Source of the DNA: Jiangella anatolica
Lineage (GTDB): Bacteria > Actinomycetota > Actinomycetes > Jiangellales > Jiangellaceae
Assembly (NCBI RefSeq): GCF_003236295.1
Contig: NZ_POTW01000051.1
Location: forward strand, 1-47,616
Direction of reading: 5' to 3'
DNA: 47,616 nt
Below the pieces are notes generated by a model. The model was not told the origin of the DNA, made no database searches, and saw only the letters and a program-made list of their open reading frames with translations. The translations under genes and the position numbers were made by a program. Below are positions 16,278 to 24,466 of the stretch, piece after piece (positions within the stretch are counted from its first letter, which is position 1; each line of letters begins with the position of its first letter).

Positions 16278-17236
16278 GTCGTCCGCACCTCCGCGGCGAG
16301 GTCGAGGGCCGCGCGGGCCATGGCGGCGGTCGTGTCCGGGTCGGTCATCCAGAGCGGGACGGCCCTGGCTCGGATCCCGGCCGCCTCGACCTGCTGCGTC
16401 GCCGCCTCGTCGACGGTGTCGACCAGCCAGCCGTCCAGCAGGTCCGCGAACAACTCGGCGACGCCGGCCGCCGTCGTCGGCACGCCGATCGCCGTCAACG
16501 CGGCGTCTGCCATCCCTCTCACCGGTGAACCCCCGATGATGGGTGAGAGGCCGACCTTCGGGGCGCTTGCTGCCCGGACGGCGTCGCGGATGCCGGGGAC
16601 GGCGAGGATCGGGCCGATGCTCACGACCGGGTTGGACGGCGGCAGCAGGATCACGTCGGCGCCGGCGATCGCGTCGAGGACGCCGGGGGCCGGCTTCGCC
16701 TGCTCGGCGCCGACGAGGACGATGCGGCGGGCGGGAGCCTCGGCGTGCAGGCGGACCCACCACTCCTGGAAGTGGATCGCCTTCTCGCCGCCCTCGTCGT
16801 CGCCGATGACGACGTGGGTCTCGACCCGGTCGTCGGTCATGGGGATGAGGCGGACGCCGGGTCGCCAGCGGTCGCAGAGGGCCTCGGTGACGGCGGAGAG
16901 GGGATAGCCGGCGGTGAGCATGCGGGTGCGGATGAGATGCGTGGCGAGGTCGCGGTCGCCGAGCGTGAACCAGGGGGCCTCGGCGCCGTACTCGGCCAGC
17001 TCCTCCGCCACGGTGTGCGTCTCGGCGGCGCGGCCCCACCCCTGCGCCTCGTCGATGCCGCCGCCGAGCGTGTACATGACCGTGTCGAGGTCGGGGCTGA
17101 CGTGCAGCCCGTGCAGCGTGATGTCGTCGGCGGTGTTCCCGATGACCGTGACCTCTGCGTCCGGCTCGGCCCGCAGCAGCCCCCGCAGGAACCTGGAGCC
17201 ACCGATCCCGCCGGCCAGCGCGGTGATCCTCAGCAC
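16274..17236 (-). CDS. fbiA: 2-phospho-L-lactate/phosphoenolpyruvate transferase FbiA (CofD family)
   Basis: Encodes 320 aa, the usual CofD/FbiA length. Family motifs are LAGGIGGSRFLRGLL (about 6-20), NTADDITLHGLHVSPDLDT (about 35-53), GDRDLATHL, VGAEQAKPAPGVLDAI, and LLPPSNPVVSIGPILAVPG. The enzyme transfers the phosphoenolpyruvyl or phospholactyl moiety from its GDP- or GPP-activated donor to the deazaflavin Fo, forming (dehydro-)F420-0, the substrate of FbiB encoded just downstream. The GTG start is chosen because the conserved N-terminal strand begins there and a TACGGT box lies exactly 7 nt upstream. It is divergent from whiB, as in mycobacteria. Confidence 0.95.
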   Translation of the reverse strand: MLRITALAGGIGGSRFLRGLLRAEPDAEVTVIGNTADDITLHGLHVSPDLDTVMYTLGGGIDEAQGWGRAAETHTVAEELAEYGAEAPWFTLGDRDLATHLIRTRMLTAGYPLSAVTEALCDRWRPGVRLIPMTDDRVETHVVIGDDEGGEKAIHFQEWWVRLHAEAPARRIVLVGAEQAKPAPGVLDAIAGADVILLPPSNPVVSIGPILAVPGIRDAVRAASAPKVGLSPIIGGSPVRGMADAALTAIGVPTTAAGVAELFADLLDGWLVDTVDEAATQQVEAAGIRARAVPLWMTDPDTTAAMARAALDLAAEVRTT

Positions 17237-17243
17237 AGCCCCG

Positions 17244-17249
17244 ACCGTA
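17244..17249 (-). promoter_or_regulatory. -10 box of fbiA (leaderless arrangement)
   Basis: TACGGT on the minus strand ends 7 nt before the GTG start at 17236, so the fbiA-fbiB-GNAT message would probably begin at its start codon. Confidence 0.55.
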
Positions 17250-17354
17250 CCCGGTGCCGCGCTGGGTGCCGCCCCGCGCCCGGTGCGCGAGACGCGACCC
17301 GGCGCTGGGGTGCGGCGTTGGCTTGGTGGGGTCGGGTCGGCCGGTTGTGCCGCG

Positions 17355-17428
17355 TAGGCCGGGGGCGAGGTCGTATTGGCCGGGGGTGAGGTCGCGTTGG
17401 CCGTCGTTCTGCCGTTGGCCGTCGGAGG
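17355..17428 (+). repeat. Imperfect short tandem repeats
   Basis: The unit GGCCGGGGGYGAGGTCG occurs twice (near 17358 and 17379), followed by degenerate TTGGCCGTCG units near 17398, 17415. No function is evident. Confidence 0.45.
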
Positions 17429-17670
17429 ACGGGCGGAGTCTGGGCACGTCGCACCGGGCGTCTTGCCCACGTACGCCGCCTCTCTGGCTCCGGTCCGTCC
17501 ACTTGGTCACCTGATCATCTTCTGCGGAACGATCAGGTGACCTACCCACCGATCCGCCGCTGCGGCAGGTCGTGATCATCAACCGTTCGCCGCGTCGTCC
17601 GGGCCGCCCACCAGGGGTTTTCCCACTTCAGCAGGCATGCATGGGTGGTGGAGCGGGAGAACGCCTCGTC
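17428..17670 (-). repeat. Dispersed repeat, copy 2 (rearranged)
   Basis: The block at 17428-17481 matches 241-291 in the same orientation. The block at 17586-17670 matches 384-467 in opposite orientation, including the core GGCATGCATGGGTGGT and GGGCCGCCCACCAG. Orientation differences suggest internal inversion after spread of the element. Confidence 0.6.
17505..17542. repeat. Perfect 12-bp inverted repeat (stem-loop)
   Basis: GGTCACCTGATC (17505-17516) and its exact complement GATCAGGTGACC (17531-17542) enclose a 14-nt loop. There is no T-run afterwards and no adjoining gene end, so it is not a typical terminator. It lies inside the dispersed-repeat region and may be part of that element or a protein binding site. 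Confidence 0.6.
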
Positions 17671-17892
17671 GTGCGGACGGAACCGTCGCGCTGCCTCGGA
17701 CGTCAACCAGATGGCACGCTCGGCGGGCGGACGTATCGGGTGATCGGCCGTCTGGCGTGCCGCGCGGCGGAGCGCCTATGCTCCGGCGTCGAACCGCCAC
17801 CGGCTGCCGTGACGAGGCGTCAGCAGGGCGGGTCGGGGCGCCCGGCACGATGGGCGCCGGCAAACGAACGGAGATCTTTAGCACGGTTCCGC

Positions 17893-17921
17893 TTGACGCG
17901 CACGTATTGCATTCATGTAAT
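17893..17921 (+). promoter_or_regulatory. whiB promoter (-35 TTGACG, 17-bp spacer, -10 TGTAAT)
   Basis: TTGACG (17893-17898) and TGTAAT (17916-17921) are separated by exactly 17 bp, a near-consensus housekeeping sigma promoter. Transcription would start near 17928, giving a leader of about 93 nt before the whiB ATG. Confidence 0.65.
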
Positions 17922-17943
17922 TTCGAACGTGTCGTTCAGTGGT

Positions 17944-17995
17944 CTGGCGGCGTCGACCACCGCCAGGCCGCTTCGGGGGCCGGCTTTCGAGCCGG
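17944..17995 (+). promoter_or_regulatory. Structured whiB leader: two hairpins
   Basis: CTGGCGG (17944-17950) pairs with CCGCCAG (17960-17966). Downstream, CCGGCT (17980-17985) pairs with AGCCGG (17990-17995) around a TTCG tetraloop, ending about 11 nt before the AAGGAGG ribosome binding site (17008 region of the leader is not involved; the site is at about 18008-18014). An alternative stem GTGGTC/GACCAC (17939-17944 and 17955-17960) competes with the first hairpin. Confidence 0.45.
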
Positions 17996-18020
17996 AGAAA
18001 CCGGTCGAAGGAGGCGAGCC

Positions 18021-18284
18021 ATGACCGAGTGGGACGAGATTGACCTGCTCTGGGGCGAAGCCGAAGAGATGAGTTGGCAAGAGCGGGCGCTGTGTGCCCA
18101 GACTGATCCGGAGGCGTTCTTCCCTGAGAAAGGCGGGTCCACCCGAGAGGCCAAGCGAGTGTGCCTCGGCTGCGAGGTCCAGGCAGAGTGCCTGGAGTAC
18201 GCGCTGGCGCACGACGAGCGCTTCGGCATCTGGGGCGGGCTGTCCGAGCGGGAACGGCGGAAGCTCAAGAAGCGGGCGGTCTGA
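18021..18284 (+). CDS. whiB2: WhiB-family iron-sulfur transcriptional regulator (WhiB2/WhmD type)
   Basis: Encodes 87 aa. Four cysteines in the WhiB pattern (Cys25, Cys48, Cys51, Cys57, with C-x2-C-x5-C) would ligate a 4Fe-4S cluster. GIWGG (69-73) is the conserved turn, and the C-terminus RERRKLKKRAV is the basic DNA-contacting tail. WhiB proteins bind the primary sigma factor and act as redox-sensitive regulators; the WhiB2/WhmD/WhiB group controls septation and sporulation. Placement divergent from fbiA is the same as for mycobacterial whiB2. The ATG is preceded by a strong GAAGGAGG site. The promoter and a structured leader lie upstream. Confidence 0.93.
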   Translation: MTEWDEIDLLWGEAEEMSWQERALCAQTDPEAFFPEKGGSTREAKRVCLGCEVQAECLEYALAHDERFGIWGGLSERERRKLKKRAV

Positions 18285-18317
18285 CCGCCGCCCGGCCGGT
18301 CGCCACGACGTTGGACT

Positions 18318-18346
18318 CTGACGTTCTCAGGTTCAGCGCGTAAGGT
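18318..18346 (+). promoter_or_regulatory. Candidate promoter of the large glycosyltransferase gene
   Basis: CTGACG (18318-18323) and TAAGGT (18341-18346) are separated by 17 bp. The start codon at 18381 follows after about 35 nt, with GCCGAGG close to it. Confidence 0.4.
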
Positions 18347-18380
18347 TGGCGGCTGGCGCACGGGGTCGCCCGGCCGAGGC

Positions 18381-21300
18381 ATGCTTCGGCCGGGCCCGCC
18401 ACGCTCCGCGCGCTCGCAGACCGACCGCTGGAACGACGACGAGGCATTGGCACCGGACCCCTTGACCGCAATCGACAACGGCAGCACGACGCCCAGCGTC
18501 TACTCCGACCCGGGCATCGGCGCCGACGCCGCCCTTGACGCGTTCGCCAGTGACATCGGCGAACCGGAGCCGGTCGACCCCACCGCGCTGCTCACGCACG
18601 ACGTGACGGCGGTCATCGTCGCGCACGACGGCAACCGGTTCGTGCACCGCACGCTGGAGGCGGTCGCGGCGCTGCGCCGCATGCCCGAGCGCATCGTCGC
18701 CGTCGACACCGGCAGCCGCGACGAGACCGAGCAGATCCTCACCTCCACCCTCGGCGCGCCCAGCGTCGTGTCGATGTCCCGCTCGACGGGGTTCGGCGCG
18801 GCCGTGGCGGCCGGCGTCGCCGCCGGCGACGAGATGGCGCAGGCCATGCGCGGCACCGGCGGCCTGCGACGATCGGACCAGACGCACTGGGTCTGGGTGC
18901 TGCACGACGACAGCGCGCCCGCGCCCGACGCCCTGTCGCGGCTGCTCGAGGCCGCCGTCCGCCGCCCTGACGCCGGCATCATCGGGCCGAAGGTGCTGGA
19001 CTGGCGCGAGGGTCGCCAGCTCCTGGAGATCGGCCTGACGGTGACCGGCGGCGGCCGCCGGCACACCGGCCTGGACCGCCGCGAGTACGACCAGGGCCAG
19101 CACGACACCACCAAGAACGTCCTCGCCGTCGGCAGCGCGGGCATGCTGATCCGCCGCGACGTATGGGACGAGCTGGGCGGGTTCGACCCGAACCTGACGA
19201 TCTTCCGCGACGACCTCGACCTCGGCTGGCGCGCGAACGAGGCCGGCTACCCGGTCGTCGTCTGCCCGGAGGCGATCGTCTACCACGCGGAGGCGGCCGC
19301 GCACGGACGCCGCCGGCTGGGCGCCACCCGCGACCGGCCGCACCTCGCCGACCGCCGCAACGCCATCTACGTCCTGCTGGCCAACACCCCAGCGCGGTCG
19401 CTGCTGTTCGTGCTGCTCCGGGTGCTGTTCATGAGCCTCGGCCGGTCGCTGACCTTCCTGGTCGGCAAGCAGCCGGCGCTGGCGTTCGAGGAACTGGTCG
19501 CGCTGCTCTCGGTCATCGGCCGGCCGGACCGGCTGATCCGGGCCCGCGCGTTCCGCCGCCGGACCCGGCGGAAGTCGCCGTCGCAGCTGCGCACCCTGTT
19601 CCCGCCGCGCGGCCAGCAGCTGCGGCACGCCGGCGAGAACGTCCTCGGCATGATCACCGGCTCCGGCGGCGGCGCGGGACACGACGTCTCCGGCGGACGG
19701 CGGGCGGCCTCCTCCGGCGACGAGGAGGAGGCGCCGGCCGGCGACGACGGCTGGGTCCTGCGCTTCCTGCTGCACCCCGCCGTGCTGATGACCGCCGCGC
19801 TGATCGTGATCGTGCTGGTGACGGCGCGCGGCCTGATCGGCTCCGGCCGGCTGTTCGGCGGCGCGCTGCTGCCGTCGCCGGCCGCCGCCGGCGAGCTGTG
19901 GGCCGTCTACACCGAGTCCTGGCACGGCGCCGGCCTGGGCAGCGCGTCCGCGTCGCCGCCGTACCTGGGCGCCGTCGCGGTCGTCGCGACGATCGTGCGC
20001 AACGCCTCGCTCGCCGTCGACCTGCTGCTGCTCGGCTCCGTGCCGCTGGCCGGGCTGACGATGTACCTGCTGGTCCGCCGCGTAGTGACGACGAAGCTGC
20101 TGCGGGTGTGGGTGGCGGCGTCGTACGCGCTGCTGCCCGCGACGACCGGCGCCATCGCGGCCGGCCGGCTGGGCACCGCCGTCGCCGCTGTGCTGACGCC
20201 GCTGCTGGTGCTGGCCGTCATGCGCACGCTGGGCTCGCCGGGCCGGCCGGGACCGGGCCGGGCCGCCTGGAGCGCCGGCCTGCTGCTCGCGGTGGTCTCC
20301 GCGTTCGTGCCGCTGGCCTGGCTCATCGCGCTGGTGCTGGCGATCGTCGCGGCCGCGACGGTGTTCGGCGACCGCCGCTCGCTGCTGCGGCTGGGCGTGC
20401 TGCTGGCGGTGGCGCCGGTGGTGCTGATCCCGTGGACCGGCAGCCTGATCAGCCGGCCGATGCTGCTGGTGACCGAGGCCGGCGTGCCCGGGCCGGACCT
20501 GTCCGACCCGGAGCTCGCGCCGTGGTCGGTGCTGCTGCAGAACCCCGGCGGCCCCGGCAGCGGCCCGCTCTGGCTCGGCGCCGGCATCGTCGTCGCGGCC
20601 TGGTTCTCGCTGTTCCGCCCGGTCCGGCGGCTGGCCATCGCGAGCGCCTGGACGGTGGTCGGCGTCGCGCTGGTCGCGGGCATCGTGCTGTCACGCATCG
20701 CCGTCAGCGGCCCGACGCTGGAGACGCCGGTCGCCGGCTGGCCCGGGTTCGCGACGGTCGTCGTGGCCGGCGGACTGCTGGTCGCGACCGCGATCGGCGC
20801 CGAGGGCGCGCGGGAACGGCTGTCGCGGGCCAGCTTCGGCTGGCGCCAGCCGCTGGCCGTCATCGTCGCCGCGGCGGCCGGGCTGGCCCCGATCGTCGCC
20901 GCCGGCTGGTGGGTCGCCCGCGGCGCCGGCGACCCGATCGAGCGTCGCGACCCGCAGATCCTGCCCGCCTACGTCGCCGACGAGGCGGCCGGGCCGCAGG
21001 GCGTCCGCACCCTCGTGCTCAACCGCGCCGACGACGGCCGCATCACCTACGCGCTGCTGCGCGAGTCCGGCCCGCGCCTCGGCGACGCCGAGACCAGCCC
21101 GCCGCCGGAGGAGTACGGCCCGCTCGACGACGTCGTCGCCGACGTGGTCTCCGGCCGCGGCGGCGCGGACGGCGCCCGGCTGGCCGAGTTCGCGGTCCGC
21201 TACGTCTACCTGCCGCGCCCGTTCGACCCCGACCTCGCCGACACGCTCGACACCGTCCCCGGCCTGGTCCGCAGCAGCGCGCCGGAGGGCGCGGCGATCT

Positions 21301-22409
21301 GGCAGATCGATCAGCCGGTCGCGCGGGTGTGGGTCGCCGCGCCGCCGGCCGAGGACGGCGAGCTGGCGCCGCTGGCCGACGAGAACGCCGAGGTCGTCAC
21401 GGTCCCGAGCGACGAGTCCAGCGCCGCCGGCAGCGTGCCGGAGGGCCCCGAGGGCCGGCTGGTCGTGCTGTCCGAGCTGGCCGACTCCGGCTGGACGGCG
21501 CGGCTGAACGGCGCCGAGCTGACGCCGACGACCTACGGCGGCTGGGCGCAGGCGTTCGAGCTGCCGCCGCAGGCGGGCCAGCTGACCGTCGAGTACGAGG
21601 GCAACCGGCGTGCGTTCTGGCTGTGGTTCCAGCTCGGCGCGGTCGTGGTCGCGCTGGTGCTGGCGCTGCCTGGCATCCGCCGTGACCGGGGCGCCGTCGA
21701 CGACGCCGCCGACCTCGACCCGGACGACTCCTCGCCACAGCTGCCACTGGAGCCGGTGCCGGCCCGCGAGCCGGCCGCGGCTCGCGGCGGTCGTCGCCGG
21801 GGCTCCCGGCGCGGCGCCGAACCGTCGCCGTCGCCGCGGCCGGAGCCCACTCCCGTTCCCGTGCCCGAGCCGGCGCGCGAGCCCGAGCCCGCGACCGTCG
21901 CCGAGGCGGCGTGGCTGCCTGGTGAGCGCCCGCTCGGCGAGCGGCTGCGCCGCGACCCCGCGCCGGCGGATGTACGCAAGCGGACGACGCGCAAGCGCCC
22001 GGCCCGCGAGCCGGAGCCGGCGGCCGAGACGGGCATCCTGGAACCGGTCGCCGAGCCCGCGCCGCGCGGGCGCAAGCGTGCCGCCGCCGAGCCGCCGATC
22101 GCCGGCCCGCCGATCGCCGGCCCGCTGACCGACCCGGCCTCGGCCGAGCCGGCGCCGGCGCCCCGGGGCACCGCCGAGCCCTCGCCGCACGACGTCGGCG
22201 ACTGGAACCCGTTCGCCCGGGCCGGCGTCGACGACGACGCGCCGCGCGGGTCGCTCACCGACGCCTACAAGGGCCGCCGGGCCGGCCGGCAGGCCGACGA
22301 GGCCGCCGGCGAAGCGCCGTCCGAGGAGACCGGCCGCGGCCGCCGCACCCCCGGCAAGCGCGCCGCGGGCAAGCGGGCGAAGGGTCGCCGGCAGGAGGAC
22401 GAGCAGTGA
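18381..22409 (+). CDS. Large membrane-associated glycosyltransferase family 2 protein
   Basis: Encodes 1342 aa. A GT2 domain occupies about residues 70-340: VTAVIVAHDGNRFVHRTLEA, VDTGSRDETE, the acidic motif LHDDSAPAPDAL, then FDPNLTIFRDDLDLGWRANEAGY. From about 450 to 860 come many hydrophobic helices typical of a polytopic membrane protein. An extracytoplasmic domain follows (about 860-1080), then another helix, and a disordered Pro/Glu/Arg/Lys-rich C-terminus (about 1110-1342). It probably transfers sugars to a cell-envelope glycan at the membrane. A gene of this type next to a DUF5719 gene downstream of whiB2 is a recurrent actinobacterial arrangement. Its stop overlaps the next start (GTGA). 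The exact start is uncertain; the conserved part begins about 70 codons in. Confidence 0.85.
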   Translation: MLRPGPPRSARSQTDRWNDDEALAPDPLTAIDNGSTTPSVYSDPGIGADAALDAFASDIGEPEPVDPTALLTHDVTAVIVAHDGNRFVHRTLEAVAALRRMPERIVAVDTGSRDETEQILTSTLGAPSVVSMSRSTGFGAAVAAGVAAGDEMAQAMRGTGGLRRSDQTHWVWVLHDDSAPAPDALSRLLEAAVRRPDAGIIGPKVLDWREGRQLLEIGLTVTGGGRRHTGLDRREYDQGQHDTTKNVLAVGSAGMLIRRDVWDELGGFDPNLTIFRDDLDLGWRANEAGYPVVVCPEAIVYHAEAAAHGRRRLGATRDRPHLADRRNAIYVLLANTPARSLLFVLLRVLFMSLGRSLTFLVGKQPALAFEELVALLSVIGRPDRLIRARAFRRRTRRKSPSQLRTLFPPRGQQLRHAGENVLGMITGSGGGAGHDVSGGRRAASSGDEEEAPAGDDGWVLRFLLHPAVLMTAALIVIVLVTARGLIGSGRLFGGALLPSPAAAGELWAVYTESWHGAGLGSASASPPYLGAVAVVATIVRNASLAVDLLLLGSVPLAGLTMYLLVRRVVTTKLLRVWVAASYALLPATTGAIAAGRLGTAVAAVLTPLLVLAVMRTLGSPGRPGPGRAAWSAGLLLAVVSAFVPLAWLIALVLAIVAAATVFGDRRSLLRLGVLLAVAPVVLIPWTGSLISRPMLLVTEAGVPGPDLSDPELAPWSVLLQNPGGPGSGPLWLGAGIVVAAWFSLFRPVRRLAIASAWTVVGVALVAGIVLSRIAVSGPTLETPVAGWPGFATVVVAGGLLVATAIGAEGARERLSRASFGWRQPLAVIVAAAAGLAPIVAAGWWVARGAGDPIERRDPQILPAYVADEAAGPQGVRTLVLNRADDGRITYALLRESGPRLGDAETSPPPEEYGPLDDVVADVVSGRGGADGARLAEFAVRYVYLPRPFDPDLADTLDTVPGLVRSSAPEGAAIWQIDQPVARVWVAAPPAEDGELAPLADENAEVVTVPSDESSAAGSVPEGPEGRLVVLSELADSGWTARLNGAELTPTTYGGWAQAFELPPQAGQLTVEYEGNRRAFWLWFQLGAVVVALVLALPGIRRDRGAVDDAADLDPDDSSPQLPLEPVPAREPAAARGGRRRGSRRGAEPSPSPRPEPTPVPVPEPAREPEPATVAEAAWLPGERPLGERLRRDPAPADVRKRTTRKRPAREPEPAAETGILEPVAEPAPRGRKRAAAEPPIAGPPIAGPLTDPASAEPAPAPRGTAEPSPHDVGDWNPFARAGVDDDAPRGSLTDAYKGRRAGRQADEAAGEAPSEETGRGRRTPGKRAAGKRAKGRRQEDEQ

Positions 22410-23923
22410 TCAGCGCACGTTTGGCAGGACTCGCGGCCGGCGCCGGGGTGGCCGTCGTGGTGGGCGGCGCCACGCTCATCGGGCCGCCGGACTCGATCGT
22501 CGACGACCACCCGGAGGTCCGCGAGCCGGTCGTCCGCTCGTCGCTGGTCTGCCCGTACGTCGACGGCGAGGAGGCCGGCACCGCCGAACTGGGCGTGCTG
22601 GCGCTGCCCGGCGTCGACGCGCCCGAGGCCGCCGCGGAGCAGCCGCCGATCACCGTCCAGGCGCTGGCGCTGCCGCCGGACCCGGAGAACCCCGAGGCCA
22701 CCGGCGATCCCGCCGCGGAGGCCGCGGCCGAGCCGCTGGTCAGCATCGCCGAGCGGGGCATCCCCACGATCACCCCGGTCGAGACGGCGGCCGGCACGTC
22801 GTACGCCGTCACCGGGCAGGGCACGCTGGCGCCGGGGCTGGCCGCCGAGCAGTCGCTGATGCTGCAGGAGGTCGACCTGCGCGGCGTCAGCACGGCCTCG
22901 TGCACCGCACCGCGGCGCGAGCACTGGTTCGTCGGCGCCTCGGCCGAGGTGGGCCGGCGCGGGCGGCTGATCCTGGCCAACCCGACCGACGTGCCCGCGG
23001 TCGTCGACGTGGAGCTGTGGGACGAGGCCGGTGTCGTCGACGCGCCGGGCACCCAGGACATCGGCGTGCCGGCCCGCAGCCAGCGGATCCTGCTGGTGGA
23101 CGCGCTGGCCGGCGGCGCGGTGACGACGGCCGTGCACGTGCAGTCCAGCCAGGGCCGCGTCACCGCCGCGCTGGAGGTGCGCGAGACCGCCGAGATCACG
23201 CCGCAGGGCATGACGTACGTCCCGGCCTCGGTCGCGCCGCGCCGCGAGCTGCTGATCCCCGGCGTGCCCGGTTCCGGTCAGCGCAACCTGCGCGTCGTCG
23301 CGCCCGGCGACACCGACGCGATCGTGTCCCTGCAGATCCTCGGCGTCGACGGCGCCTACAGCCCGGTGGACCAGGACGTCATCACCGTCACGGCCGGCAC
23401 CGTCGCGGACATCCCGCTGGACACCGGGGTCGACCCGGCCGGCATCCGGCTGGAGAGCGACGAGCCGATCACCGCGTCGATCCGCGTGGTCCAGACGACG
23501 GAGGGCGGCCTGCCCGACGTCGCCTACACGTCGGCATCCGAGCCGCTCACCGGCCCGACGCCGGCGCTGCTCAGCCGCCCGGCCAGCACGCTGCTGCTCA
23601 GCTCCGTCATCACGACGACGTCGCGGGTCACCGTGCGTACCCTGGCCGCCGACGGGACGGTCGCGACCGAGGAGCCACTGGAGCTGCCGGCCGGCGCGAC
23701 CGTCGCGGTCCCCCTGACCGCCGCCGGCGACGCCGCCAACGCGACGGTCGTGGTGGTGCCCGAGTCTCCGGGGTCCGTGGTGGCGGCGCGGCAGATCTAC
23801 GCGACCGACGACGCGGGGGCGCTGCTGGATCTGCTGCCGCTGATCTCGCCGACCGTCGAGGTGAACGTGCCCGAGGTGGTCGGGGAGCTGCCCGACGTGC
23901 CGGAGCCGGCCGAGTCGCCCTGA
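22406..23923 (+). CDS. DUF5719 family exported/anchored protein
   Basis: Encodes 505 aa from a GTG overlapping the upstream glycosyltransferase stop. A hydrophobic segment at residues 5-28 (LAGLAAGAGVAVVVGGATLI) acts as a signal anchor or signal peptide. The rest is extracytoplasmic, Ala/Val/Thr-rich, beta-strand in character with repeated patterns such as NPTDVPAVVDVELWD and PGDTDAIVSLQILG. The function of DUF5719 proteins is unknown. Constant linkage to the large glycosyltransferase suggests a shared role in envelope glycan assembly at the outer face of the membrane. Its 3' end converges with the zincin-like gene 16 bp away. Confidence 0.85.
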   Translation: MISARLAGLAAGAGVAVVVGGATLIGPPDSIVDDHPEVREPVVRSSLVCPYVDGEEAGTAELGVLALPGVDAPEAAAEQPPITVQALALPPDPENPEATGDPAAEAAAEPLVSIAERGIPTITPVETAAGTSYAVTGQGTLAPGLAAEQSLMLQEVDLRGVSTASCTAPRREHWFVGASAEVGRRGRLILANPTDVPAVVDVELWDEAGVVDAPGTQDIGVPARSQRILLVDALAGGAVTTAVHVQSSQGRVTAALEVRETAEITPQGMTYVPASVAPRRELLIPGVPGSGQRNLRVVAPGDTDAIVSLQILGVDGAYSPVDQDVITVTAGTVADIPLDTGVDPAGIRLESDEPITASIRVVQTTEGGLPDVAYTSASEPLTGPTPALLSRPASTLLLSSVITTTSRVTVRTLAADGTVATEEPLELPAGATVAVPLTAAGDAANATVVVVPESPGSVVAARQIYATDDAGALLDLLPLISPTVEVNVPEVVGELPDVPEPAESP

Positions 23924-23939
23924 CGGGCGGCAACGATCG

Positions 23940-24398
23940 TTACGGGAGGTCGTGGCCGCCGTAGGCGGGGTCGATCTCCTCGGGCTCGACGCCGAAGAGC
24001 TCGGCGACCTGCTCGGTGACCACGTCGCCGACGAGGGCGCGCAGCTTGGCCGGGTCGGTGGCCCGGGTCTCGACCGGGCGGCGGAACACAACGACGCGGG
24101 CGGGCAACGCACCCGTGCCGGCGTACGCCCGGGCCAGCGGCACCCAGCTGCGGTCCCAGTCGTCGAGCGCGGGGACGTCCTCGACGGCGAACTCGACCTT
24201 GGCCAGCTGGTCCTGCCAGCGCCGGTCCAGCCGCTCGACGGCGGCGATGACGAGGTCGTCGAAGCGCTGCGCCCGCGACACCGACAGCGGCGAGCCGGAC
24301 GGGGCGAGCGGGCCGCGCATGCCGCGTCCGTGCCGGTCGCGGCGGACCCGGGGCAGGGCCAGTCCGGACGGCTCGGTGTCGGGCACACGTCGGCTCAT
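23940..24398 (-). CDS. Zincin-like metallopeptidase-family protein lacking HExxH
   Basis: Encodes 152 aa. The core matches the small actinobacterial metallopeptidase-family (Zincin_1/DUF1025-like) proteins: AQRFDDLVIAAVERLD, VEFAVEDVP, ARVVVFRRPVETRA, then LVGDVVTEQVAELFGVEPEEID. The metal-binding HExxH helix that active members carry near this last position is replaced by TEQVAELFG, so no zinc peptidase active site is visible. The protein is probably a non-catalytic descendant, consistent with the orthologous position Rv3259 beside whiB2. The ATG at 24398 is supported by TAGTCT 7 nt upstream. Confidence 0.75.
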   Translation of the reverse strand: MSRRVPDTEPSGLALPRVRRDRHGRGMRGPLAPSGSPLSVSRAQRFDDLVIAAVERLDRRWQDQLAKVEFAVEDVPALDDWDRSWVPLARAYAGTGALPARVVVFRRPVETRATDPAKLRALVGDVVTEQVAELFGVEPEEIDPAYGGHDLP

Positions 24399-24405
24399 TC
24401 TGCGC

Positions 24406-24411
24406 AGACTA
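24406..24411 (-). promoter_or_regulatory. -10 box of the zincin-like gene (leaderless arrangement)
   Basis: TAGTCT on the minus strand ends 7 nt before the ATG at 24398. Confidence 0.5.
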
Positions 24412-24454
24412 GCCGTGTTTGGCGTGCCGTGCCCGGCCGACACCGGCCAGACGC

Positions 24455-24460
24455 TAGCCT
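24455..24460 (+). promoter_or_regulatory. -10 box of the DUF3499 gene (leaderless arrangement)
   Basis: TAGCCT ends 6 nt before the GTG at 24467, and no ribosome binding site is present, which supports leaderless transcription from this start. Confidence 0.5.
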
Positions 24461-24466
24461 TCGTCT

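Larger units (their letters stand above)
17237..18020. other. Gene-free region between fbiA and whiB
   Basis: No credible gene is visible. From left to right the region holds the fbiA promoter, a GC-rich stretch with imperfect tandem repeats, the second copy of the dispersed repeat, a 12-bp stem-loop, and the whiB promoter with a structured leader. Short open frames on both strands overlap the repeat and are not supported as genes. Confidence 0.7.

Noticed and set aside
17572-18024. Small frames on both strands between fbiA and whiB
   Set aside because: They run through the dispersed repeat and the whiB promoter, and composition is that of random GC-rich sequence. The shared GVLPL.HPCMP string is better explained by DNA repeat similarity.
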